From Jacaranda mimosifolia (taxonomy: Eukaryota > Streptophyta > Magnoliopsida > Lamiales > Bignoniaceae): 64,000 nucleotides of DNA. The notes beneath the pieces were generated by a model. It made no database searches. It was not told where the DNA came from and was given only the letters and a program-made list of their open reading frames with translations. The stretch lies in the NCBI GenBank assembly GCA_018894105.1, contig CM032123.1, positions 4,527,001 to 4,591,000 of the forward strand, read 5' to 3'. A program made the translations under genes and the position numbers. Below are positions 35,660 to 46,535 of this stretch, piece after piece. The stretch's first letter is position 1. Each line of letters opens with the position of its first letter.

Positions 35660-36330
35660 AATAAATACAAAGATTATGCCTACACTGGGGTGCATGCATT
35701 TTAGGGCAAAGGTTGGTTCTTGGAAATTGCTTTGTGTAAAGTTGGTGGGGTGGGGAGGAGGAGGTGTTTGGTTGTAATAACAAAAATGGGCACCCATTTG
35801 GTATACAAACTTGGGATTTTGTTCCTGTGTGCAGATTTTGTAATAACTGGTTCTGTTTTGTCTTTATTAGCAAAATGACACTTTTGGGCACAGGCAGCAT
35901 TATTTGGAAAAAAATGCATTGATTTGTGGGATTAAGCAGAATGTGATTTTTCCATAAGATTCATTGAATGGGGGGTGGGGAGAAATTAATTGAGGTTTGA
36001 GGGTAATATTTTGTCTGCTAGTGCAAGTCTAGATTCAAAGATTTAATCATTTGAGGGGCATTTTCAGATGTTGTCCTCCGTCCGTACAACAATGAACAAT
36101 GTTCCTTGGACATTCAGATATCCTTAAGGACAGCAAAATAAATTGATCTGAGGTTCACTTGATCTTATTCCGCTACGGATTCTTTGAATGGGGAGCAGAA
36201 CTTGACTAATTAAGATAAGCAGTTCAAATGCTTGCTTTTGTATCTTTCTTCACAAGTATAGCATGCTTAATTAATAGTCCCTAATTATTAATCACATGGC
36301 AGCTGCGTGTATTTTTATCGAAGTTTAGGC
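35660..36330. other. upstream region of the MYB gene
   Basis: Promoter side of the MYB gene. No specific element can be named and no other gene is seen. Confidence 0.4.
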
Positions 36331-36880
36331 ATTGAAACAGCATTTTAACCGGACATTTTACTCCAAATAAAACTAATTTGGCTGCCAAAGTTGATGACAA
36401 GATAGATTAGCTTATTTTGGCATGTGATTAATTTGGCACATCAAATTGAGTACTTGTTTAGATATTTATACGTAATGATGAAATAAATTTCATTGGATTC
36501 ATAATAATTGAATATGTCGTTAAATATAAAGACTCAATCACATTGAGATATAAAAAAAGTTAAACAACTACATACAATTATTATTATAGAGTAGTTGCGT
36601 GGTTTGTATCAAAATTAAAACATTGAGAAAAGCATTTCAACCGGAGATTTTGCTCCTATTAAATCTAATTTGGTTGCCAAAATTGATGGCAAGATGTATT
36701 AGCTTATATTAGCCATGTGATTAATTTGGCCTATCAAATTGAGTCCTTGTCCAGTTAAAGTTACTTAGACATTTATGCATAATAATGGAATAAATTTCAT
36801 AGGATTATTCTTTTTTATACAGATCAATGAAAATAATTAGATCTGTCGTCAAATATGAAAACTCAATCACATTGAAATAT
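36331..36880 (+). repeat. local tandem duplication, two diverged copies of about 220-260 bp
   Basis: Copy A (36331-36550) and copy B (36621-36880) follow the same order. Each has an ACCGGA(C/G)ATTTT block, then AATTTGG(C/T)TGCCAAA, CATGTGATTAATTTGGC, ATAAATTTCAT(T/A)GGATT and ACTCAATCACATTGA. Visible divergence and indels show the duplication is old. No coding sense. Confidence 0.7.
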
Positions 36881-37811
36881 TGTCCTTCTAGCACGTATTA
36901 GTAAGCATTTTGTCTTAAAAAGATATCTGGAACAGTGAATAGAGAAAGTAGTTTATAAATTATTTCAAAACCCTCAACTCCTTTGGTGTGAACAAGAGTA
37001 GGGATCATCCCAAATCCCAATCAATCGAGTGATTTGAGATGAAGCATATGATCATTGTTCATGCAAATGGTATAAATAATGATGATCTGATCTCCTATCA
37101 ATTGCATGTCAATAAAAATAATGTCTCAATGTGATTGAACTTCTATGAATCGATTGTAATCAATGAATACGAGTACAAATGAATATGTCTCTTGACAAAA
37201 TCATTTACAATTATCAAAGATTAACATTTAGATATGATCTTAATATGGCAAGGCCAATATAGAGATTTCAGAATACAACCAATCCTAATAAAGTATGGAA
37301 AAAAAGGAAAAAAGAAAGCTAATGCCTAATGCTAATCACTGTGCTAGGCTCTCAATCTTATCAAGAGTGTTTAAAAGATGACAGTTAAGAGAGAGCTGTG
37401 TAGCATCATATGCTCCCAACTAAACGCGATCTCAATACAAAACCATACAAAAACAGAGATTTTACAGAAAAAAACGTCAAGTGGGTGCCACCGCTTTTTT
37501 GACTACTTATGCTGACTTACAGCTGTGGGAAAGTGAAGTTCCTAAATCGAATTGCTTCAGTCACCAGAATCCAACGGCTGAGATCAGCCGTGTGGAAAAG
37601 GGCGCATTTGAAAGGTGAACATTCTTGGGAGTAAAACTTAACCAGTTTAAGGATGACTTCAACGGTTTCCACGTAATATGGGACCCAGCCAGCCTGGAAG
37701 ATTCTCACGTGATACTGAAGTTTGAATGAGCATTGACTTTTGAGATAGTCACCAGGCCCCACTCGCCGTTGTGGCGCGTGTATTTCGCAGCGGGCTTTTT
37801 TAATTTTCTTA
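36881..37811. other. spacer with a GC-richer promoter-like island
   Basis: The stretch at about 37490-37800 is richer in GC than its surroundings and contains CCACGTAA, TCACGTGA (G-box) and GCCACTCG-type words. A 100-codon minus ORF (37517-37819) overlaps it but matches nothing I know and is probably chance. Confidence 0.4.
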
Positions 37812-38189
37812 GAACCCATTTGAATTTATTTTCTAAATGCATTTTCATTTTCAAATGAAATAAATAGTAAAAAAGTAGTTATAAATTTGATTTTAAAAAT
37901 AAAATATTATTTGAAATTTTTGTTTAAAATGTAATAATTTTGTAGGGTTGAAAATAAGTTGTATTTGAAAAATATAGTACTTTTGTATTAAAAATCATAT
38001 AAATGTGAGTAGGAAAAAATGAAAAGTGATGAAATGTGAAAATAGATTGAGAGAGAGCGTAATAGAGGGTTTTGAAAAATATTTTGAGAATAAAAATATT
38101 TATAAAAATATATGAAAAATTGATAAATTTTTATTTTTATTTTCAATAAAAAATGAAAAGGGTGTTTAAAAATAAAATCAAACGGACAC
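37812..38189. mobile_element. Tourist-like MITE (378 bp)
   Basis: The left end GAACCCATTTGAATTTATTT and reverse-complemented right end GTGTCCGTTTGATTTTATTT are inverted repeats between TTA at 37809-37811 and TTA at 38190-38192. It belongs to the same family as the elements at 42.1-42.9 and 50.0-50.4 kb. Confidence 0.75.
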
Positions 38190-39141
38190 TTACAGTTATG
38201 GATATATTCGTTTTTCCTTTTTCATTAATTTTTGCAAAAAAGTTTTGAGGTTTGATAAGCACTAGCAGAATTTAAGGGATATTTTGGAGCCTTCATGTGA
38301 CGTGGCTGTATTTGATTGGAGAAGCAGAAACAAGAAGCGGTTGGGTGGTTGGTTAAATTATAGCTGTTAGCTGACCATTTGAGACCGCCTACCGGCAGGT
38401 CCGGCACGGTCTCCGTCCAGAGACCAAAACCACCGTTGCATTCATTTCAATGAGTTCATAATACCAATTAGTATGAGTTTGTAACACCTGTATTTTTTAA
38501 AATTAATATTTCATATTAGCAAGTCTAACAAATTCAAGTACAAAAATTTCAAATAGGACTTATGTCGAGATATAATTTCAATAAATTGAAGAATAAAAAT
38601 ATATATAGATTAATTAATCAATTTCTCATACGATATGCCTGCTTTTATTTTACAACTAAAGAAGTCGAGGATGCTGAAATAATTTATGCACTTTCTAATA
38701 TCTCTCCCTATTTTAAGTGTTCTTCTTGAATACAACCTCCCATGCATGCATCAAATGCATCTTCACATGATAATACTTTTTACACGATTAAACTTCATGT
38801 TTACTGTTGGATTTGATCATACCATGGTTATACTGATATCTAATCTTATTTCATATTAAAAAAATTGAGAATTTTAAAACAGTTTATAAATTAATCTTCT
38901 CTCTCTCTCTTTCTTCAATATTCTTTTTTAAGACAACATCCTTCGTAGTTGCATTGTAGAAAGACAATATCTTGACATGACTAAACTCCATCTGACAATG
39001 TATCTAATCATCCTTCAATACAAAATTTAATACCTTCAACTCAGTTACTACGAGATGAGATTTAATACCTTCAATACAAAATTTAAATTTTGTGTAATTT
39101 TTAGTCTTAATTAAGTTAGAATAGATATATAATTTGAGACA
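38190..39141. other. intergenic spacer
   Basis: A second small GC-richer patch at about 38280-38430 includes TGACGTGG. No gene is supported. Confidence 0.45.
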
Positions 39142-39717
39142 TAGGGATGGCAATGGGTTGGGTTTGGGGCTGGTTTGACAAAATCTAAGACTCATCCCAT
39201 CAAGATTTTTATGGACCCGAGACCCGTTATATCCCGAACCCTTATCAACCTGTTAGACCCATTTAAAATATTTTAAAAAATTAAAAATATTTCTTTTAAA
39301 AATAATAACACCACCATAACTTTATAATATGAGAAAATAATATTATTAACAAAATTTATTATTTAAATATTTATATTTGCATGTTTTAGTATTTGAAAAG
39401 TGATAAATTGCAAACATTATTATTACTTATATATAAGTACTGAATGTATAAGTTATTTATTAAGACAATATTATTATTTTTATATAAAACATATGTAATA
39501 TTCATATTTTTTCATATATATATATACACACACAAACCACATAAAATATGCACATAATAAATAAAATTAGTATATATAATATCTAAAGGGGTGGATTTGG
39601 GGCAAATTCGAGCTTAAAAATTAAAATTCAAGATCCTCGTCGAAACCCATTTATGCTTTCAAAATCCGTCCCAAATGGGGTGGGACTAGATCTTACCTGG
39701 ATCCATTCCCATTCTTA
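39142..39717. mobile_element. hAT-type MITE (576 bp)
   Basis: The left end TAGGGATGGCAATGG and reverse-complemented right end TAAGAATGGGAATGG are flanked by TTGAGACA (39134-39141) and TTGAAACA (39718-39725), an 8-bp duplication with one mismatch. Confidence 0.75.
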
Positions 39718-39725
39718 TTGAAACA

Positions 39726-42103
39726 CAATGAGTGTACGCGCTCGTCCTTTTATGTGCAGTAATCTCTTGTAGAGTTGCAGCTCAATTTCCGCGTGGACGG
39801 ATCGTACTGTTTGTTTTCAACTCAAATTGGCCTACCCAAACTGGTTATAGTTGTTGATCCATTTAATGCATGTGTGCCTTTTTTATTGATTTTTGCGAAG
39901 AAACTGTGGGGCGTGGACTCTGGAGTGTCAATTATTGGATGAAATTAATATCTTTAGGTACATGAAACTTATTCGGAAACGTATTGTCACAATCCCTAAT
40001 AACTTACCATCAACATTGCCAATTACCTTCATTTTATGTTAATTTTACATTTTTGTATGGAGGCAATAAAGGAGTTAATATCATATATATATATGTGTGT
40101 GTGTATGTATATGTTCTTATTTTTATTTTTAATCTTATAATTACATAAATAACTATCATCTCATTATTAACATTTTATATATACGGTCAGTTCTTATTGT
40201 TGTAATTTTATTTTTTTAAATATGTATTATATTTATTTATATACATTGATTGTAATATTATATGTATACACATTAAATGCCTAACAACTATTAATTAAGA
40301 TTAAAGAATCAAAGGGAAAGATAGGGAAGTGTGGATATTTTTTATTTTAATAATAATTTCTTTATTTTGCATATACACACTATGCTTTGATAGAAAATTA
40401 TTGGTTCTACGTAATTAAATATCTTTATTGTTTTGTATATTGATTGATACAAAAAATCATTATTTTTGTAAAAAAGATATCATATTGACTAAAAGGTGTT
40501 TGGTTAAATTTATTTAAAAGTTCTACTTATAAAGTATTTTTAGAGCTTATAAGATGCTAATTAATTATATTTTAAAAATAAGATCTTAGTGTGTGCCACT
40601 AATTGTCAATGGTAACAATTTAAAAAATCCATATTTATCACTATTAAACCATATTACAACAAATAATTTTTTTTATCACTTTAAAAGTATTATTAATAAT
40701 ATAATAAAAATTATCATCATTTAATATATATTATTAATAATAAATTTTATATTATTACTTATAATAAAATATGCAATCTTTGCCTGACAATGTTATCCAA
40801 ATGCTTGGCAGCTGCTCTTTGATAATTCTATCAGGAAGTTTCCTCTTCTCCTTCCACCACCAACTTAGAATCTCCGGGAGTCTTAAAATCACTAGACAAA
40901 CAGCGGACAAAAAGTCTACAATTATGCTGGACAAAATCTAGCACATACAGCTCATTTTTGTTTCACTGTCTCATAAAAAATAGTTAATCCTTTCTGCCCT
41001 GTTTGGAAGCCCCGATTTTGTGCCAACTTAATTAGTAGATGTAGATTGGTCTATTGGTAAAAGGAATTTTATAATTTGGTTGGTTGTGATTTAATCACAC
41101 AACAATTATGGAATTTATATTTGCCACGTAATTAACTAAAATTCTGAGAAGAGTTAATAATTCAATTGTAAAATAATTAAATTAGAGTTCGAGCTTTTAT
41201 CGAATTGTAATTGAGCTGACTCAACTAATCTTACACCCCCTAAGGCCTAAACTTCTATTTAAGTTAAGTTAGGCTCCAAACTTGTGTATTAAATCAAAAT
41301 TATCAACGTCACTATTATCGTTATTATGATCATATAAGATTTAATGATAATATAATTCTTGAAACCGACTATAATATTTATTTTTTAAAAATTTCTCATT
41401 GTTATCAAATAAATTTATATTGATGTGCACCAAAGTTAGCACTGATAAATTTCACCGCAAATTATACTCCTTCAACTTGCTAATTGTTGCAACAAGAAAT
41501 GTCAGGGTAGTAGAGACAAGGGTTCAATTGGTCCAATAGCATCAGACTTACACTTATACGTGTAAAATTTAGGATTCGAACCCTAACAAATTTTTGGTGT
41601 TCTATCAAATCAAAACCAATTTAATTTCTAGCAAGGGAATGATAAATTTATAGGAATAATAATCATGTTACCTGAATTTAAGGTTTTTATAAAGTATTTG
41701 TATTAATTATTATTACATTCAATTTCCCCGTAGATGTCATTTTCTGAAAGTCCCTAATCCTGGGCTTTCCTTAGTGTTGTATCAAGATTTGGGCTCCCAC
41801 CTAGGTGGGATGTCCAGACTAGGTGGGAGCCCAAAAGGACCATGAGTTTCAATCCTTTTGGGCAACTAAACTCGATCCTATATCAATTTTGATCTATCAA
41901 GCCCAATCTTTATCATTTATCTCCACATAATATATTATTACAACTATCATTTTTTACTGAGAATTAACATAAGATATGAACTGGGATATCTGTGAACCCC
42001 TTAAAATAAAATTCACACAGTTGTGAACTTTTATATTTAAATTTAAATTTATATATTCAAATTCGTCTCAGAAAAACTCAAACAGCAATGCAAGCCTACC
42101 AAC
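39726..42103. other. AT-rich intergenic spacer
   Basis: A fragment at about 40493-40570 (AGGTGTTTGGTTAAATTTAT and onward) matches one end of the MITE at 60.5 kb. At about 41790-41835 GGGCTCCCACCTAGGTGGGA and its mirror form a short palindrome. No gene is seen. Confidence 0.45.
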
Positions 42104-42106
42104 TAA

Positions 42107-42897
42107 GGGCCCGATTGTTTTTATTTTCTAGACCCATTTTCATTTTCTATTGAAATTGAAAATAGAGAGACATCAACATTTTTCCTATTTTCACAGATAT
42201 TTTCATTCTCAAAATATTTTTCAAGACAAACTATTACGGCCTGTTTGATTTTATTTCCACGGCCCCTTTTCATTTTCATCCGAAAATAAAAATTAAAAAC
42301 CATCACTTTCTCTCTATTTTCACTCAAACTATTCATATTTTCATTTTCAAACTTTTTCTAAACCTATCATATCATCCTATTATTACATCAATCAAATTCA
42401 AATTTACTTTGACATAAAGTATAAACAATCATTTCAAAATTAATAAAATATACATATATTTTTAAAAAATAAATCTTTTTAAATATAAAAATATATAAAT
42501 CAACTATCTTTTCAATTCTATACATATTTTAATTATTGTTTTCCAACAAATCATCAAAACACATTTTCATTTCTATTTCAAATTTATAACTAACTTTTTA
42601 ATTTTTGAAAAGGTCTAGAAACTGGAAATGACTTTGGAAATAAAACTAAACGGGCCTTTATACTCTCTCCTTCATTTTTACTTTTTATTTTCTCCTACCC
42701 ACATTTGCACGACTTTTAATACTAAATACTACATTTTTCAAATACAACTCATTTTCAAGCCTATATAATTATTACATTTTACAAAAAAAATATTTAAACA
42801 ACATTTCATTTTCAAAAATATTTTTATAACTAACTTTTTATTATATCTTTTCACTAGAAAATACAAATCCCTCCTGAAAACAAATTCAAAGCGCCTA
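42107..42897. mobile_element. Tourist-like MITE interrupted by a related MITE
   Basis: The outer left end GGGCCCGATTGTTTTTATTT and the reverse-complemented right end resembling GGCGCTTTGAATTTGTTTTC are flanked by TAA at 42104-42106 and 42898-42900. The middle is replaced by an inner copy of the same family. Confidence 0.65.
42237..42657. mobile_element. inner Tourist-like MITE nested in the outer copy
   Basis: It starts CGGCCTGTTTGATTTTATTT and its reverse-complemented right end reads AGGCCCGTTTAGTTTTATTT. TTA lies at 42234-42236 and 42658-42660. It is 421 bp. Confidence 0.75.
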
Positions 42898-42900
42898 TAA

Positions 42901-45451
42901 GCTTATGAGCCAATGACTCATCTCTCAATCGTACCTGTGATTTGCTTGTCCACGTCTGACAAGAAATGACATGGTACAAATTTTTTCCTTCAACCCTTTG
43001 TTTTATGCCAAGGAATAATTTTCTCGTGCAAAAGTTTGATGGGATGTGTACGGAAGGTGTAGTCAGGAAAAAAACACAAATCATTGGAAGATAGTGTGAA
43101 AAGTTTCAAGGTTAATTGTAATGGATCCGTGGAATTAGCAAGCTGTGTTGGTTTATGTCTTTTTGTATCAATGGTGACTGCTGCCAACCTTAATTATCAA
43201 GTTCCTTTGATCTAAATCTGTAGGGGCGGGCCGTTGTCGTGAGAGTATAGTGGTCTATCGGCTCTGCTGCAAATATCATCCACACAATTACAATTCAATT
43301 ATAGACTGACGAATTCAAACAAATAGTTGTTTAGGAGAATTGCAGTCAGTTGTTGATTTCCTTACAATTGTTAGATTTGTGTCTTAAAATTAACTTGAGA
43401 ATATAAGGGGGTGTTTTGTATTTCCATTTCATATTTTCAATTTTCAACTGTTGAGGCTAAAGTTTTTGAGGAATAAAAAGGCGAAATAAAATCAACTGAG
43501 GTTGAGATCAAGGTTTGTTGATATTTCAATTAATGAGATCAAGTGAATAGATTGAAAATCAATTAGTGTACGTCAAAGCCAGAGCGGGCCTGCCCTCTGG
43601 CTTTGATAGCTGCCCTCCTCAAAATATTAAAACTTCATTTTTTATATTAAAATTTTTAAAATATTACACTTTTGCCATCTTCAAATTATAAATTTATCCA
43701 TCTTCTTATTAAAAATATGCATTTTGCTTCATTATACTTCTTTGTATATATGTGAAATAAATAAATAAATATATATATATATATATATATATATCATATT
43801 TTTGATAATTTAGAATTTCACCCCCCATAAAAAAAAAATTCTAGCTCCGCCTCTGGTATACATGAATTTTGGAAGAAAATCTATCTGAAGCCGAAATTTA
43901 AGGGATTCGAATGAATTCTCGATTATTGCAATTTGCACAACAGGATTTTTCTAATGAATTGTGTTAAAACAAGATTCATTGAATTCCATGGTCCATGTTT
44001 CATCCATAACTACTCCATAATCTTAAGAAAATAGGAGGAGGAAGGCAATTGAACCATCCTCACAATCAAGGAAATGAATTGAACATGATTGACGTATACT
44101 GAATACACTTTCTAATTGTTATACATGTCTTAATAACATGTATTATAGAGAGAGATATTGGAAGATTCGTAAGCAACAACCAAAATGAGAATTAGTAGCT
44201 ATTTCTAGCATTGTAAATAAACTTTGCAACGGAGAAGGGACACACATTCAAATCAAAACAGTGCCAGTCACTTTTTTAATTTTGTATTTTCTTTAATTTA
44301 TGTTCTTTACAATTTTCAATCCTTTTGTATTACTTTCCAGCCTTTATTGACGCAATTCCAGCATATTTATTTTTATTTTTGCTTATCAATATTCAATTAT
44401 TTTTATCAATTTTTCATTAGCTTCGTTAGTCTAACTTAGTGATCTAAAAATCAAGAGCATCCTTATATGAGCCTAATAACTCACTTGCTAGAGAACAGAG
44501 TTCCTCTTTAATGCAATTGCTTGATTTTGGAAATCAAAGATTTTTTTTTTAGAGAATATTATAAAAGACGAATTTTATTTTTTCAATAAGTTATTATTAT
44601 CCTATTATCGAATCAAGTAAATTGAAGTACAAACTACATAATCAGATACATATATATTGTGTAGATTTTTGAATATAATACACAAATCAAGTAAATTTAA
44701 AGTACAAACTTGATTTTTGTATAGAAATGAAAATATATTTAGATGTATTACGTGAAAAATTGTGTAAGATTGATATAGGGATGGAAATTCATTTAATCTA
44801 TAATTTTTTTACATATCAAAAAACATGTTTTTGAAAAATATATGTTTTTTAATAAAATTAGAACAATTTGTGCGTTTTTTTTTAATATCATATTTAATCA
44901 ATTTGATAAAATGATAAATAAATGTGAAAGAATTGGGTATTAAAGTGGATGATATTTCTAACAAAATTGGAGATTAAAACAAATATACTTCCAAAATTCA
45001 AATAGTAAAAATTTGGAAGATTACTTTTAGAAACACAAGGACACACTCGATCTACTTGTGAGTAAAATTGAGATCACAAAATGAATTGAGAACTAAAAAT
45101 TCTTTACTTGTAATAACTATTTTGAAAATAACCCTATACTTGTTTATAAATCAAACTTATTGAATAACCAACATTAAAGTCTACTTAAACTTGCCTGAGA
45201 TTTTCACAAATCCAATGTCTACAAAGTAAAAATTTTCAAATATTATTTTTTTTTTCTGATATTTATAAAGACAAATTAATTTGAGCCATTATTTTACATA
45301 GAAACAACAAATCAAAATTATTTTGATTCATATATTATATTCTTCAACGTGGAATTTTACACGGCCAAGATTTTTTTTTTTTTTAATCTACATAATATCA
45401 CAAAACAACAAGGCAATTTATTAATTCAAACTTCAAAAAGAATATTTATAT
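42901..45451. other. intergenic spacer with repeat fragments
   Basis: It holds a repeat at about 43579-43855, bounded by CCAGAG..CGG on the left and CCGCCTCTGG on the right with CCCCCCATAAAAAAAAA inside. A truncated copy of the SINE-like family lies at about 44545-44720 (AGAGAATATTATAAAAGACG). ORF 44224-44439 is not recognised. No host gene is seen. Confidence 0.45.
43769..43794. repeat. (AT)n microsatellite
   Basis: About 13 AT units. Confidence 0.9.
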
Positions 45452-46535
45452 TCATTTACGAGAAAAACCAAAGCCATTGGCCAGGGCGTGGACGGCCGGG
45501 TTGAATGCGAAGCGGCCTACTATCCCCTGCTTGTATGGAAGGAATGTTTTCTTCTTCAAATCCTCTGAAACCGCCCGGTTCACAGTGTAATGCAGCTCGT
45601 GAGCCGAAATCGGTCCTCTTTTTCTCGAACCGGACCCTGACCCTGGGCTCTCGATCGCCCTGAAGCTCGAGCGTCTGTACGCCGCCGAATACTTCTTCAG
45701 CGGGTCTTTGTCGGCGGCGCGTCCTTCCGACGCGCTCCGGAACAGGAAGAAGTCCTTCAGCCTCCATTTCTTCTGGCCTTTCGTGGACGACGACAGAGCT
45801 GAGCAAATAGTACTTGATGGAGAAGAATTATTTGCTTTATGAGATTTTTGCTCCTCTTCTTCTTCTTCTTCTTCTTCTTCTTCTTCTTCCTGATCCCACG
45901 GATGGGTGTCTCGCAGCGGAGAAAGCGACCGCGCCGCCCTTCGGCTTGACGATTTAGTTAGATTTACCCCTCTTTCTCTTCCTCTTTCAGGCACCGCCGC
46001 CGTTTTGGTGGCTTTTCGAGCTGCAACAGCAAAAGGGTCCCTTTCTTTATTCTTGTGCCGCGGCGAGAAGGCGCCCTGGATTATCTTTCTAGAAATGGCG
46101 GCTGGCTTTTTCCGGGGAGATGTTATGTTTTCTGTAATCCTGACCGCCTGAGGGAGTTGCAGCCGCGGCGGGGGCTTCAGGGGCTTAATAACCCCGCCAT
46201 CGAAGAGTTCTTCAGCAGATAGGGAGGCTGTTTCCCAATCTTGGCTGACATTAAACGCGAAATCATCTCCATTATCAATCCTGACGGGTGATTTCGGGGT
46301 GCCCGGCTTCTCTTCCCAGCCAAACGGCACCCTGGAAGCCAGCACGCCGCTGCTATCATTTCCAGCAGCGAAGAAATCATTGAAATCCTTATAGAACTGA
46401 GAGAGACGAGAAGGGCTCGTCGGGGCACTGAAATAGTATTCGCCCGCGGCCTGTGGACGGCGGGCTGACGTGCGGCGAAGATCTTGCACTATTGAAATCA
46501 AAGTCTGAGTTTTTAGAAGGAACTATCACCTCCAT
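45452..46535 (-). CDS. DUF1645 family protein, single-base insertion near the start
   Basis: Plant-specific, largely disordered protein of unknown biochemistry; family members affect growth and stress tolerance. One exon. With one base removed from the CCC run at 46443-46445 the frame runs 360 codons from ATG at 46535 (MEVIVPSKNSDFDFNS, the usual family start). Conserved blocks in order: EYYFSAPTSPSRL, PFGWEEKPGTPK (about 70-81), KKWRLKDFFLFRSASEGR, DPLKKYSAAYRRSSFRA, RKRGPISAHELHYTVNRAVS and KKKTFLPYKQGIVGRFAFNP. A run of about 14 Glu is encoded by a GAA/GAG repeat. As printed, ATG at 46535 runs out of frame within about 31 codons. An open frame starting TTG at 46501 covers the rest but would lack the normal N-terminus. 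High GC compared with the flanks. Confidence 0.88.
45854..45890. repeat. (CTT)n coding microsatellite
   Basis: Tandem CTT/TTC units encode the poly-Glu tract of the DUF1645 protein on the minus strand. Length is likely to vary. Confidence 0.85.

Noticed and set aside
37517..37819. 100-codon minus-strand ORF in a GC-richer patch
   Set aside because: No recognisable domain; it lies in promoter-like sequence and runs into the end of a MITE.
41790..41835. Palindrome around CCACCTAGGTGGGA considered as transposon ends
   Set aside because: Short local inverted repeat without flanking duplication or partner.
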